DNA from: Candidatus Faecousia faecavium | GTDB taxonomy: Bacteria > Bacillota > Clostridia > Oscillospirales > Oscillospiraceae | Length of the DNA stretch: 64,000 nt | Reading direction: 5' to 3' | Assembly (NCBI GenBank): GCA_018712645.1 | Contig: DVGO01000056.1 | Span: 124,001 to 188,000, forward strand | In this document: piece after piece, positions 18,847-28,563 of the stretch | How positions within the stretch are numbered: position 1 is the stretch's first letter | How the letters are laid out: each line of letters starts with the position of its first letter | Program-made: the position numbers and the translations under genes | Notes under the pieces: generated by a model | What the model saw: the letters and a program-made list of their open reading frames with translations, nothing else | Database searches by the model: none | Told to the model about the DNA's origin: nothing

Positions 18847-19530
18847 ATGGAGGATATGGTGCTGATTGTGGATGACGACGAAGCCGTGCGCACCATGCTG
18901 TACAAAGCCATCCGCAGCAACGGAATCGAAGCCCAGCAGGTTTCCAGCGGCGAGCAGGCTCTGCAGTGGGTTTCCCGGAATCGGTGCGATCTGATTATCA
19001 TGGACATCAATATGCCGGGGATGGATGGATTCCAAGTGATCCAGACCCTGCGCAATCGGGGGCTGCGCATCCCCATTATGATCGTCAGCGGCCGTCAGGA
19101 AGACTACGACACCCTTTACGGTCTGGATATCGGAGCGGATGACTATGTGACCAAACCCTTTAATCCGGTGGTCTTGGGAGCCAAGGTCAAAGCGCTGCTT
19201 CGCCGGAGCAAGGCCAGTTCTTTTGGTGACAGCGCGGTCATTGTGGCCGGTCCTTTCCGCTATAACACCATCACCATGCGCTTTTACAAGGACAATCGGG
19301 AAATCTCCCTCTCTTCCAAGGAGCACGCCATGATGAAGCTGTTCCTGGACAACGTCAACCGGGTTTTCTCCAAGGATATGCTCTATACCCTGGTTTGGGG
19401 CGAAGCCATCATTGACGAAAACGCCATTATGGTCTACATCAACCGTCTGCGGCAAAAAATTGAGGAAAATCCCTCCAAGCCCCGCTACATTCAAACTGTC
19501 CGTGGACTGGGTTACCGATTTGTAGTATAA
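18847..19530 (+). CDS. OmpR-family response regulator
   Basis: LIVDDDEAVR..LIIMDINMPGMDG..DDYVTKPFNP plus winged-helix C-terminus YINRLRQKIEENPSKPRYIQTVRGLGYRF. Confidence 0.95.
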   Translation: MEDMVLIVDDDEAVRTMLYKAIRSNGIEAQQVSSGEQALQWVSRNRCDLIIMDINMPGMDGFQVIQTLRNRGLRIPIMIVSGRQEDYDTLYGLDIGADDYVTKPFNPVVLGAKVKALLRRSKASSFGDSAVIVAGPFRYNTITMRFYKDNREISLSSKEHAMMKLFLDNVNRVFSKDMLYTLVWGEAIIDENAIMVYINRLRQKIEENPSKPRYIQTVRGLGYRFVV

Positions 19531-19535
19531 AAATA

Positions 19536-19580
19536 CTCCCTGCGTCTGCTCCGGAATCCCACCGGAGAATGCGCAGGGAG
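19536..19580. terminator. Hairpin terminator
   Basis: CTCCCTGCG..CTCCGG..CCGGAG..CGCAGGGAG between convergent genes. Confidence 0.75.
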
Positions 19581-19588
19581 TTTCTTTC

Positions 19589-19942
19589 TTATAAAAGGAC
19601 TTGCGTCCACTGTTCTTCCCGGAATCCCACCAGCACCGAACCATCCTCGGTGACCACGATGGGCCGCTTGACCAGCATTCCGTCGCTGGACAGCAAGCGC
19701 AGCTGCTCATCCTGGGACATCTGAGGCAGCTTCTCCTTCAGTCCCAGGGCCTTGTACTGCAGGCCGCTGGTGTTGAAAAACTTTTTGACCGGCAGTCCGC
19801 TGACTTCCAGCCACCGGCTCAGTTCTTCATAAGTGGGATTTTCTTCCTTGATATGACGGGCGGTATAAGTCAGGCCATGATCGTCCAGCCACTTTTTTGC
19901 CTTTTTACAGGTGGAACAGGGCGGATATTCCAAAAACAGCAT
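19589..19942 (-). CDS. ArsC/Spx-family protein
   Basis: MLFLEYPPCSTCKKAKKWLDDHGLTYTARHIKEENP..GMLVKRPIV. Confidence 0.92.
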   Translation of the reverse strand: MLFLEYPPCSTCKKAKKWLDDHGLTYTARHIKEENPTYEELSRWLEVSGLPVKKFFNTSGLQYKALGLKEKLPQMSQDEQLRLLSSDGMLVKRPIVVTEDGSVLVGFREEQWTQVLL

Positions 19943-19955
19943 GGCATTTTCTCCT

Positions 19956-21236
19956 TTACTGCCATTTCAGCAGCCGTTTTACAAACTGCTTGAAATAGTG
20001 AATTTCCAAATAGTGGTGCCACAGGAAGGGTCTGCGTCCGTCCAGATAATCGGCAAAGAAGCTGTGCCCCGCCTTGTAGCCTTCATACAGCGAATCCGCG
20101 AAAGGGCCATACCAGTCGTCCTGGAACCAGTTGTACTGGTACAGATCCCAATAGGACTTCATATACCGGACGAAGCACTTTTTGTAGTGTTTCTTGGTCA
20201 GGTATTGTGCATCCGGCGGCTGATAACCCTGATCTTTGGCAAACCGTTCCAGTTCCGGGGTCCAGCCCATAATGAACGGGCCAACAAAATCGATTGGGTA
20301 CAGCGGGATATTGGCATCAATATAGGTCACCTGAAGCTGACGCATCCGGTTGACATCGGTCTGATTGTCGTCGCTGATGGCCAGCCGCTCCACAATCTCC
20401 ACTTTTTGTCCGGAATTGGCAAAGAGCATATTGTGAGGCAAGGAGCCGGACAAGCTTGCCACCACTTTGCTGTGGCGGATGTAATGAACCATCCGGCTCA
20501 GGGGCACCTTCTCCGGGTAGAGGACGGTGTAGCCATTTTTCTCGAAGAAATTGTCCAAGGCATCGAAACCAAATTCAAACTGCAGGCCCTTTTTGAACTG
20601 GCTGCGGCTATAGTAGATTTTTTCCGGAGTTTCCCAGCTGGGGTCCGGCACCACATTGTCCGCCACCGCGTCAAATACCTTCACCAGCTTAGGGGTATAG
20701 GCCTGACGCATATGGATACCCAATTCCGGGACGATCACCTCCCGGTAGGTGGTGGGGCGGTTGATGATTTCCAGCTTGTCCCAGATTTTCAGTAGTTCCA
20801 GAAACTCCCGGTAATTTCCCCGGATTTCCCGCTGCTCTCCTTCGTCCAGGAAAAACACATATTTGTCTACCGTCGGGTCATTTTCCAGGAAGTACCACAG
20901 CCGGGTCACACCTTCAATGAGGAAATGCCCCCAGTGGTTGACCAGATATCCGCAATAGACCACTTTTTCATCCCGATATTCGGCATTTTCAAAGGGGTAG
21001 CTTCCCTCTACCCGGTCAGGGATGGCAGACAAATCCACATACTTGCCCTGCTGATCCACCACGCCGCCCTTTCCGAACAGCAGGCCATACGCCGCCTTTC
21101 TGCGCAGCGGCAGAATGGTTGCTCTGCTTCCCTGCCAGATTTCCGGATTTTCCCGGACCTCTACCGGGAATTCACACCATTTTCGCAGTGCCTCCGCCTT
21201 TTTCGGGCGCAGATACTGATAGTCAATTTTCTCCAT
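19956..21236 (-). CDS. Glycosyltransferase family 61-like protein
   Basis: MEKIDYQYLRPKK..; YCGYLVNHWGHFLIEGVTRLWYFL; KIYYSRSQ; SLSGSLPHNMLF. Confidence 0.75.
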   Translation of the reverse strand: MEKIDYQYLRPKKAEALRKWCEFPVEVRENPEIWQGSRATILPLRRKAAYGLLFGKGGVVDQQGKYVDLSAIPDRVEGSYPFENAEYRDEKVVYCGYLVNHWGHFLIEGVTRLWYFLENDPTVDKYVFFLDEGEQREIRGNYREFLELLKIWDKLEIINRPTTYREVIVPELGIHMRQAYTPKLVKVFDAVADNVVPDPSWETPEKIYYSRSQFKKGLQFEFGFDALDNFFEKNGYTVLYPEKVPLSRMVHYIRHSKVVASLSGSLPHNMLFANSGQKVEIVERLAISDDNQTDVNRMRQLQVTYIDANIPLYPIDFVGPFIMGWTPELERFAKDQGYQPPDAQYLTKKHYKKCFVRYMKSYWDLYQYNWFQDDWYGPFADSLYEGYKAGHSFFADYLDGRRPFLWHHYLEIHYFKQFVKRLLKWQ

Positions 21237-21840
21237 GCAACTTCTCTCCTTGCTCCGCCAGAGGCTTGAGCTGCTGATCCTTCTGACTGAGCAGCAGCGG
21301 TGTGCCATCGGCCAGCATATAGCTCTGGGCACTGGCGCTGCCGCAGTACGCTCCCACTACCTCCGGCCACTGCACCCCAATATCCGGGTCGTTCCAGGCA
21401 ATGCCCACCTCGTCCTCCGGGTGGTAAAAATCCGTTACTTTGTAGCAGAATTCCGCCACATCTGACAAGACCAGAAATCCGTGGGCAAACCCCTCCGGAA
21501 CGTAAAACTGCTTCTTATTTTCCTCAGACAATTCCACGCCATACCACTTTCCGTAGCTGTCCGAACCAGGGCGCAGATCCACCGCCACATCAAACACCCG
21601 GCCCCGGATCACCCGCACCAGCTTGCCCTGAGGATGCTGCTTCTGGGTATGCAGGCCCCGCAGCACTCCCTTTCGGGAGCGGCTCTGATTGTCCTGAACG
21701 AACACCATATTCAGTCCGTGCTCGGCCATATCCTGCTGATTGTAGGTTTCCATAAAATAGCCCCGGTCGTCACCATGCACCGCTGGCTCAATGACATACA
21801 GTCCCGCAATGGGACAGGGCGAAACCTTGATCTGACTCAT
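21223..21840 (-). CDS. rfbC: dTDP-4-dehydrorhamnose 3,5-epimerase
   Basis: DDRGYFMETYNQQDM..FVQDNQSRSRKGVLRGLHTQ..VRVIRGRVFDVAVDLRPGSDSYGKW..FYVPEGFAHGF. Confidence 0.95.
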   Translation of the reverse strand: MSQIKVSPCPIAGLYVIEPAVHGDDRGYFMETYNQQDMAEHGLNMVFVQDNQSRSRKGVLRGLHTQKQHPQGKLVRVIRGRVFDVAVDLRPGSDSYGKWYGVELSEENKKQFYVPEGFAHGFLVLSDVAEFCYKVTDFYHPEDEVGIAWNDPDIGVQWPEVVGAYCGSASAQSYMLADGTPLLLSQKDQQLKPLAEQGEKLHGEN

Positions 21841-21851
21841 AAACTTCCCTC

Positions 21852-22020
21852 TTATTTCCAGTTTGGATACACTTTCTCGTGGTAATGCTGATATTCTCCG
21901 GGGAGAATGGTCTGCCACCGCTGGCAATGATTCCGGTACCGGGGATACTTCCAATATCCGGCAGATAAAACCTCATTCGATGAATCCGGCGCTGCCGGTG
22001 ATAAAACGGGCTGAGTGCTC
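21852..22020 (-). pseudogene. Remnant of dTDP-glucose 4,6-dehydratase (rfbB) with internal deletion
   Basis: N-terminal-like ARFITGSAGFI, then C-terminal-like WQTILPGEYQHYHEKVYPNWK-stop, in different frames within 170 bp between rfbA and rfbC. Confidence 0.6.
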
Positions 22021-22021
22021 C

Positions 22022-22927
22022 TCAGTTCTCCGTATTTTTCTTAAAGCTTGTAAATTTATCCTCGGCGACCTGGAGCAAATGATTGCCGTAAGGAGATTTT
22101 CCGTAAGCCTGAGCAGATTCCAGCAGCTCTTCTGTGGAAATCCATCCAAACCGGAAAGCAATCTCCTCCGGCGCGGAAATTTTGACACCCTGCCGGCGCT
22201 CTACGATGTGGACAAACTCTGCCGCCTCCAGCAAACTTTCCATGGTTCCGGTATCCAGCCAGGCAAAGCCCCGGCCCAGAAGCTTTACATCCAGAACATC
22301 CCGCTGCAGGTACAGATCATTCAGCGTAGTAATTTCCAATTCCCCTCTGGGGGATTTTTCAACCTGTTTTGCCATCCGGGATACCCCCTTGGGGTAAAAA
22401 TAAAGGCCGGTAATGGCATAGTTGCTCTTAGGATTGGCAGGCTTTTCCTCTACGGAGATTACCTTCTCGTTTTCGTCAAACTCCACCACCCCGAACCGCT
22501 CCGGGTCCCGGACATAGTAGCCGAAAATGGTGGCCCGTCCAGCTTCCGCTTTTTCCCTGGCCTGGGCCAGAATTTCAGAAAAGCCATTTCCGTAGAAGAT
22601 ATTGTCCCCCAAAATCATGGCGCAGGCATCTTCGCCAATGAATTCTTCCCCAATGAGAAAAGCCTGTGCCAATCCGTCCGGAGATTCCTGCACCGCGTAG
22701 GTCAGGTGTATGCCGAAATGGCTGCCATCTCCCAGCAAATCCTGAAACCTGGGGGTATCGGTGGGGGTGGAGATAATCAGAATATCCCGGATGCCCGCCA
22801 GCATCAGCGTGGACAGGGGGTAGTAAATCATGGGTTTGTCGTAAACCGGAAGCAGCTGCTTGGAAGTAACCTTTGTCAGTGGATAGAGCCGGGTTCCGGA
22901 ACCGCCGGCAAGAATAATGCCTTTCAT
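22022..22927 (-). CDS. rfbA: Glucose-1-phosphate thymidylyltransferase
   Basis: [55 protein letters not shown]. Confidence 0.97.
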   Translation of the reverse strand: MKGIILAGGSGTRLYPLTKVTSKQLLPVYDKPMIYYPLSTLMLAGIRDILIISTPTDTPRFQDLLGDGSHFGIHLTYAVQESPDGLAQAFLIGEEFIGEDACAMILGDNIFYGNGFSEILAQAREKAEAGRATIFGYYVRDPERFGVVEFDENEKVISVEEKPANPKSNYAITGLYFYPKGVSRMAKQVEKSPRGELEITTLNDLYLQRDVLDVKLLGRGFAWLDTGTMESLLEAAEFVHIVERRQGVKISAPEEIAFRFGWISTEELLESAQAYGKSPYGNHLLQVAEDKFTSFKKNTEN

Positions 22928-23033
22928 AGCCTGCCTCCTCCAAAAAAGAGAAAATCCTGTATCCTTGTTGCCATTATTCTACCATGGGGAGAAAGAAATG
23001 TAAACCGCTATTTCGGTATGTGTCAAACTCTCA

Positions 23034-23062
23034 AAAGGCCTGCCACGAGATGGCAGGCCTTT
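23034..23062. terminator. Hairpin terminator
   Basis: AAAGGCCTGCC acgagat GGCAGGCCTTT. Confidence 0.75.
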
Positions 23063-23064
23063 GA

Positions 23065-24000
23065 TTACTTTGGTGCAATTTTCATCATTCGCAAAATCTT
23101 TCGGAACCCCCGAACCATAACGTCCTTTGTGCAAAGGTAATAATAGCGCAGTTTACAGCGATACAGCAGGGAATCCCAAAAACCCAGCGGAAACGTATCT
23201 CCGCCTGGTTTCAAGCCATATTTCAGCATGACGTTCAATTTTTCTACTTCGAAAATATATGGCGGTTTCGTACAATTTCTGGTTCCAAAGTGGACTAACC
23301 GTCCCTGTTCTACCTTGGGATGCCAATGTGTTGCATAAGTACATTTCCCGGTAAAAATATCGAACTCCATTTGGGTAGCTTCCCAGGGATGGCCATAGTT
23401 TTTCGGATCTGCTTCCATGGCATGTAAGCCGTGGACCGCCATTGCCAAGCAGAGCACGGTTTCATCCGCACGGGGCGCACAAAAATCAGGCCATCGAAAT
23501 GAATCATAAATTTGGGAAATATGTTGGCATTCTTTGTACAATGCATTACAGCTTTCCCCTCTGCGTATGAAATACAGTCCTCCGCAAATATCCGGTTTCC
23601 AATGGGCGCGCCCACAATATTCCCCAATCTCTTCTGCCTGAAACAACCCACTTTCCGACTCTATCGGATAGTTGGTTCCACATCCTGTAAAATCATCTGC
23701 TTCGGCGAAGTAATCCCAGTATTCGTTCAAATCTGCATAGGCCAGGCAATCTGCATCAATAAAAATCGTTTCATCAAAGGGAGCTTTCACCAGCAATTCA
23801 AATTTGTCCCAAAAGGAATACAGAGGCTGTTCCAGAATCACTACCTGGTCAAACTGCTTTGTATAATCGTTTTCCCGGTCACACATAATCGCAAAGGGCA
23901 GAGGATTCCTGGAATACAACCGATAGGATTTCAGCAGATTCAATGCCAGCTTATAATACATTTCTTTACCGGTAGCAATTGTAATAAATCCTCGTGTCAT
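23065..24000 (-). CDS. Nucleotide-diphospho-sugar transferase (GT8-like)
   Basis: MTRGFITIATGKEMYYKLALNLLKSYR..FETIFIDADCLAYADLNEYWDYF; start chosen at MTRGF. Confidence 0.7.
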   Translation of the reverse strand: MTRGFITIATGKEMYYKLALNLLKSYRLYSRNPLPFAIMCDRENDYTKQFDQVVILEQPLYSFWDKFELLVKAPFDETIFIDADCLAYADLNEYWDYFAEADDFTGCGTNYPIESESGLFQAEEIGEYCGRAHWKPDICGGLYFIRRGESCNALYKECQHISQIYDSFRWPDFCAPRADETVLCLAMAVHGLHAMEADPKNYGHPWEATQMEFDIFTGKCTYATHWHPKVEQGRLVHFGTRNCTKPPYIFEVEKLNVMLKYGLKPGGDTFPLGFWDSLLYRCKLRYYYLCTKDVMVRGFRKILRMMKIAPK

Positions 24001-24033
24001 ATACATCGTCCTTCCCGCAGCGCTGTTTTTCCT

Positions 24034-24062
24034 ATTATAATCTGCATCAATATACTTGTCAA
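24034..24062 (-). promoter_or_regulatory. Consensus sigma-A promoter
   Basis: TTGACA-N17-TATAAT (exact consensus) upstream of the GT8-like gene. Confidence 0.8.
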
Positions 24063-24153
24063 GGATTGGTAACTTTCCCACAGTAATGGTTGCATTCTAC
24101 CCTTTTCACAGATATAATGAGACAAAGGAAGAAAGGAAGGCTGCAAATTACTT

Positions 24154-25047
24154 ATGGATCTTCGCAGTTTGAATATTTTTATCGAAGCGGCGGAGCTGGG
24201 AAGCTTTACCCGAACCGGGGAAAAGCTGGGTTACTCCCAGCCCACCATTTCCTTTCAGATCAAGCTTTTGGAAAAGGAACTGGGGGTGCAGCTGTTTGAC
24301 CGGATCGGACATACGGTCAGCCTGACCGATGCCGGACGGGATCTGCTTCCCTATGCCCAGAGCATCTGCCATCTGTCGGACGAGATGGTGCTGGGAACCG
24401 CTTCCCGGCAGGAACCCAAAGGACTTCTCCGTCTGGGTGCTCCCGACTCCCTGTGCGGCCCCCTGATTGCCGGGCATTTCCGGCAGTTCAGCAGCACCTA
24501 TCCCCAAATCTGCCTGGAAATTTCCACCGGCGACACCGGGCAGCTGCTGGACTTTCTGGATCACAATCTGGTGGATATGATCTGCACCATTGACGATCGG
24601 GTGTACGACACCAACTATGTCATTGCCAGCGAAGAAGAGATCCAGGTGCATTTTGTGGCATCTCCGGATCACCCCCTTGCCTCACAAGCGCAGGTGCCGC
24701 TGGAAGAACTGGTGCGCTTCCCCTTTCTGCTGACGGAGCGGGGGATGAGCTACCGCAGAATGATGGACGAAAAACTGGCCCGCAATTCTGTGCAGCTGCG
24801 TCCCATTCTGGAAACCGGGCGGGCAGATCTGATCTGCGCTCTGGCAGAAGAGAATGCCGGTATTGCCTTCCTTCCGGACTATGTCACCGAGGACAGCGTC
24901 CGGGCCGGGCGATTGGTTCGGCTGAATGTCCCCCAATGCCAAATCGTGGTGTGGAAACAGCTGCTCTATCGCCGGGAAAAATGGGTGTCCCTGCAAATGC
25001 GGGCCATGATCGACCATCTGTCCAAAATCACCCTGAGTCAGAAATAA
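24154..25047 (+). CDS. LysR-family transcriptional regulator
   Basis: MDLRSLNIFIEAAELGSFTRTGEKLGYSQPTISFQIKLLEKELGVQLFDR. Confidence 0.96.
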   Translation: MDLRSLNIFIEAAELGSFTRTGEKLGYSQPTISFQIKLLEKELGVQLFDRIGHTVSLTDAGRDLLPYAQSICHLSDEMVLGTASRQEPKGLLRLGAPDSLCGPLIAGHFRQFSSTYPQICLEISTGDTGQLLDFLDHNLVDMICTIDDRVYDTNYVIASEEEIQVHFVASPDHPLASQAQVPLEELVRFPFLLTERGMSYRRMMDEKLARNSVQLRPILETGRADLICALAEENAGIAFLPDYVTEDSVRAGRLVRLNVPQCQIVVWKQLLYRREKWVSLQMRAMIDHLSKITLSQK

Positions 25048-25058
25048 GGGAGCATTTT

Positions 25059-25757
25059 ATGAGACATCTTATTTTACTTCTGACAGTTCTTCTCCTGTTC
25101 AGCGGGTGCAACCGCCCTGCTGCATCCCCTGCCCAGCCCACGGAAACTACCCCAGGTTTTACCGTCCAGGAAACCACTGCCCCGCCTGCAACCGTCCCCA
25201 CCGAACCGGAGGACGACGCCCTGGTTCGGGTGAAGGATTACCTGCCGGAAGCACAGCAGGAGCTGATGTACGCAACCCGGGAGAATTTCACCGGAGAACA
25301 GATTTACAGCTTTTACGAGGCCTATCTGCGCTACGGTACAGTAAAAAAGCTCCAGAAGGTATCTCAGGAACTATCCCAGATGGGGCTGAATCTTAAAATC
25401 TGGGACGGATTTCGCCCGGTAAGCGCCCAATTCCGTCTGTGGGAAGTTTGCCCCGATCCGGCCTATGTTGCAAACCCGGAAACGGGCTTTAGTTCCCACA
25501 GCCGGGGGAATACGGTGGATTTGACCCTGGTGGACGAAACCGGTCAGGAACTGGAAATGCCCACAGGCTTTGACGATTTTTCCGCTCTGGCAGACCGGGA
25601 TTACTCCGACTGTACCGCTGTGGCCAGGGAAAACGCCCAGCTTTTGCAGGACGTGATGGAACGCGGCGGTTTTACCGGTTACTTTGGAGAATGGTGGCAC
25701 TTTTCCGATACCCAAGACTATCCGGTGGAGGAAACTTTTGAACCCCCGGCGGGATAA
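25059..25757 (+). CDS. VanX-like D-Ala-D-Ala dipeptidase (M15D) lipoprotein
   Basis: Lipobox LLFSGCN; IWDGFRPVSAQ; SSHSRGNTVDLTLVD; MPTGFDDFS; GEWWHFSD. Confidence 0.88.
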   Translation: MRHLILLLTVLLLFSGCNRPAASPAQPTETTPGFTVQETTAPPATVPTEPEDDALVRVKDYLPEAQQELMYATRENFTGEQIYSFYEAYLRYGTVKKLQKVSQELSQMGLNLKIWDGFRPVSAQFRLWEVCPDPAYVANPETGFSSHSRGNTVDLTLVDETGQELEMPTGFDDFSALADRDYSDCTAVARENAQLLQDVMERGGFTGYFGEWWHFSDTQDYPVEETFEPPAG

Positions 25758-25765
25758 TGCAAAAG

Positions 25766-25791
25766 CGGTCTGCGAGTTTCTTCGCAGACCG
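25766..25791. terminator. Hairpin terminator
   Basis: CGGTCTGCGA gtttct TCGCAGACCG plus T-run. Confidence 0.75.
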
Positions 25792-25796
25792 TTTTC

Positions 25797-26528
25797 TTAT
25801 CCAAATTCCGCCATGTCCAGCACCTGACCATCCCGGGTCAGCGGGTCCATTTCCCCGTTTCGCAGGATATAGCTTTCCCCGCACAGCAGCAGGCCCTGTT
25901 CGTCCTGGTAAAAATAGCTGCCATCCGGCAGGGCGTAGAAAGTTTTTCCGAAGCTATCAGCGTAGGTAATGTCCTCAAACAGCCTGCGTCCGTCCAGAAT
26001 GGCATCCCACACCTTCTGATAGTGGGGCAGAATATTGACCTCCGTCAGTCCTAATCCCGGTACAAACCGGGGAAAGTCCGGCGAAGATTCTCCCGGCTCC
26101 TCAGGCTGGACGTACACTTCCCGGGCCAGGTTCATGGAGCCTGCGCTGATGCCCATAACGGTGCCGGAGAAATCTTTCAGCAGATTTCCCAGCCCGATTT
26201 CCCGGAAAAAGCTGTTCTGAGTGGGCACATGACCTCCCGCCAGAACAATCAGATCCGCCTGGGCAATCAGATTTCGGGCCTGACGGGCATTTCGTCCGTC
26301 CAGCACCTGATAGCCAGAAAAGGGCATATCCGCCAGAGAGAAAGCTGCCGCGGTATCCGCACCAAAATGACAGGTCATGTGATGATCCTCCGGGTCAGAG
26401 CAAATGAACAGCGCCCGAGGCTCCGGCGGCAAAGCGGAGCGCAGCCGCTCCACAAAATCGTTGGCGCCGCTGAGGATAGCCCGGTCCGCCCCCTCCACGT
26501 AAGGGCTGCTGGTGATGAATACCTTCAT
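25797..26528 (-). CDS. Peptidase E-like (S51 family)
   Basis: ADLIVLAGGHVPTQNSFFREIGLGNLL..GTVMGISAGSMNLA. Confidence 0.85.
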   Translation of the reverse strand: MKVFITSSPYVEGADRAILSGANDFVERLRSALPPEPRALFICSDPEDHHMTCHFGADTAAAFSLADMPFSGYQVLDGRNARQARNLIAQADLIVLAGGHVPTQNSFFREIGLGNLLKDFSGTVMGISAGSMNLAREVYVQPEEPGESSPDFPRFVPGLGLTEVNILPHYQKVWDAILDGRRLFEDITYADSFGKTFYALPDGSYFYQDEQGLLLCGESYILRNGEMDPLTRDGQVLDMAEFG

Positions 26529-26552
26529 ACAATCTCTCCCTGCATTCTGGAT

Positions 26553-27518
26553 TTATAACCGAAAATCCGGGAAATACTCCCCTACAAAGTCCACTTTTTC
26601 CACCTGGAAGGACTTTCCGTTCAGATATTCCAGCGCGCCTGCCTCGGTGGTAAAGCAGAAAGTCAGTTTGTAGGAGTACAGTGCCTGGTAACTGCGGTCG
26701 TAACGCTTATCCAGTTTGCCGTACTTCCCATCTCCCAGCAGCGGATGTCCGGCATGGGCAAATTGCGCCCGGATCTGGTGGGTTCGGCCGGTAATCAGCT
26801 CACATTCCACCAGGCTCAGTCCGTTCCGGCTGGCAAGGACTTTGTAGTTGGTCTGGCAGGTTTTGGCCCCAGGCTTGGGGCTGTCGCTGACGAATACCCG
26901 GTTCTTCTTTTCATCCTTGAACAAAAAGCCTTTCAAGCTGCCTTCTTTGACTTTCGGCGTTCCTTCCACAATGGCCAGATACCGTTTGTCCAGTTCCCGG
27001 TCTTTGATTTTCTGATTCATCACCCGCAGGGCTTCCGCGGTTTTCGCCGCAATGACAATGCCGCCGGTATTGCGGTCAATCCGGTTGCATAGCGCCGGAG
27101 TAAAGGCGTTCTCTTCCCGGGGCCGCCACTCCCTCTTCTGGTAGAGGTAAGCCTGGATATGGTCAATCAGCGTCCGTCCATATTCTGCGCCGTCATGGGG
27201 ATGCACCGCAAGCCCCGGGCGCTTATCCACCAGCAGAATATGGTCATCTTCGTAGACAATGTTCAGCTTGGGCGTTGCCACTGTCAGGTAAGCATTTTCT
27301 TCCCTGGGTTTGTCGAAAAATTCATCGTTGATATACAGCTGAAGCACATCCCCTGCCTGAAGCCGGGTATCCCGCTCCACACGCTTTCCGCCCAATTTGA
27401 TTCGTTTCAGACGGATATATTTCTGAGCCAGGGAAGCCGGCAGCAGCGGAACGGCTTTGGCGAGAAAACGGTCCAGACGCTGTCCCGCGTCGTTGGGGCC
27501 AATTGTCAGTTCTTTCAT
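26553..27518 (-). CDS. RluA/RluD-family pseudouridine synthase
   Basis: S4 domain N-terminus; HPHDGAEYGRTLIDH; ALCNRIDRNTGGIVIAAKTAEA; GRTHQIRAQFAHAGHPLLGDGKYG. Confidence 0.94.
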   Translation of the reverse strand: MKELTIGPNDAGQRLDRFLAKAVPLLPASLAQKYIRLKRIKLGGKRVERDTRLQAGDVLQLYINDEFFDKPREENAYLTVATPKLNIVYEDDHILLVDKRPGLAVHPHDGAEYGRTLIDHIQAYLYQKREWRPREENAFTPALCNRIDRNTGGIVIAAKTAEALRVMNQKIKDRELDKRYLAIVEGTPKVKEGSLKGFLFKDEKKNRVFVSDSPKPGAKTCQTNYKVLASRNGLSLVECELITGRTHQIRAQFAHAGHPLLGDGKYGKLDKRYDRSYQALYSYKLTFCFTTEAGALEYLNGKSFQVEKVDFVGEYFPDFRL

Positions 27519-28471
27519 GGATTCCTTCCTGTATGTTCTTCAAAATGTCGGTTCATCTGATCCGTGAACTCCTGGGCTGCGTTGTAGCCCATCTTCTTCT
27601 GACGGTTATTCATAGCGGCAACCTCCAGAATCACCGCCAGGTTACGGCCCGGGGTGATGGGGATGGTATACTTGGGAATTTTCACTCCCAGAATTTCCGT
27701 ATACTGTTCATCCAGTCCCAGACGGTCGTAGGCCTGATTCTTATTCCAGGCAACGATATCCACCACCAGGTTGATTTCGTTTTCCAGCTTGATGGCACCC
27801 ATACCAAACAGCTTTGCCACATTGATGATGCCGATACCACGCAGCTCGATATAGTTGCGAATCAGTTCCGGCGCCGTTCCCACCAGAGAGTTGGTGGAGA
27901 CTTTGCGGATTTCCACAGCATCGTCGGCAATCAGCCGGTGTCCGCGTTTCAGAAGCTCTACGGCGGCTTCGCTTTTTCCGATACCGCTGTCACCAGTCAG
28001 CAAAATTCCTTCACCGTAAACTTCCGCCAACACACCATGCCGGGTAATGCGGGGTGCCAGAGCCGCTTTCAGATAGGTGATAATGGTAGAAACAATGGTG
28101 CTGGTGGGCTCGGTGGTGCTCAAAATGGTGACATTGTGCTTTTTCGCCATGGTCAGCATTTCCGGATGGGGGGTAATTCCCCGGGCGATTATCAGCGCGG
28201 GAAATTTGTAAGAAAACAGCCGGTCATAAATGGCAGAGCGTTCCCAGGAAGCAAGCTTCGTCACATAGCTCATTTCCACATTTCCCATGACCTGCAAACG
28301 CATGGGTTCATAGTGGTCAAAATATCCCGCCAACTGCAAACCAGGACGGGCCATATCCTCCACTGTAATCCGGATGGAAGCAAAGTCCGTGGAGGCATAG
28401 ACAATATCCAGATGAAATTCCTTGACCAGTTGGCTCAGCAGTACGCTGTATGTATCCGTCATGGCGCACAC
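27515..28471 (-). CDS. hprK: HPr kinase/phosphorylase
   Basis: HGVLAEVYGEGILLTGDSGIGKSEAAVELLKRGHRLIADDAVEI; ELRGIGIINVAKLFG. Confidence 0.96.
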   Translation of the reverse strand: MCAMTDTYSVLLSQLVKEFHLDIVYASTDFASIRITVEDMARPGLQLAGYFDHYEPMRLQVMGNVEMSYVTKLASWERSAIYDRLFSYKFPALIIARGITPHPEMLTMAKKHNVTILSTTEPTSTIVSTIITYLKAALAPRITRHGVLAEVYGEGILLTGDSGIGKSEAAVELLKRGHRLIADDAVEIRKVSTNSLVGTAPELIRNYIELRGIGIINVAKLFGMGAIKLENEINLVVDIVAWNKNQAYDRLGLDEQYTEILGVKIPKYTIPITPGRNLAVILEVAAMNNRQKKMGYNAAQEFTDQMNRHFEEHTGRNP

Positions 28472-28563
28472 CCCACAAGTTCGAGTTACTCAGAACATTA
28501 TACCCGCCGCAAAAAGGAATATCAATAGATTTCGAAAAAATCAAAAAAATTTGAAAAAAACCC

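Noticed and set aside
18316-19710. 464-aa minus-strand ORF across the HK/RR junction
   Set aside because: Antisense to the certain response regulator and out of frame with the kinase; no recognisable domain.
21863-23140. 425-aa plus-strand ORF
   Set aside because: Antisense to rfbA and the rfbB remnant.
25059-25757. Vancomycin-resistance gene
   Set aside because: VanX-like fold but secreted lipoprotein, no vanH/vanA/vanR/vanS in the window.
27503-28528. 341-aa plus-strand ORF
   Set aside because: Antisense to hprK.
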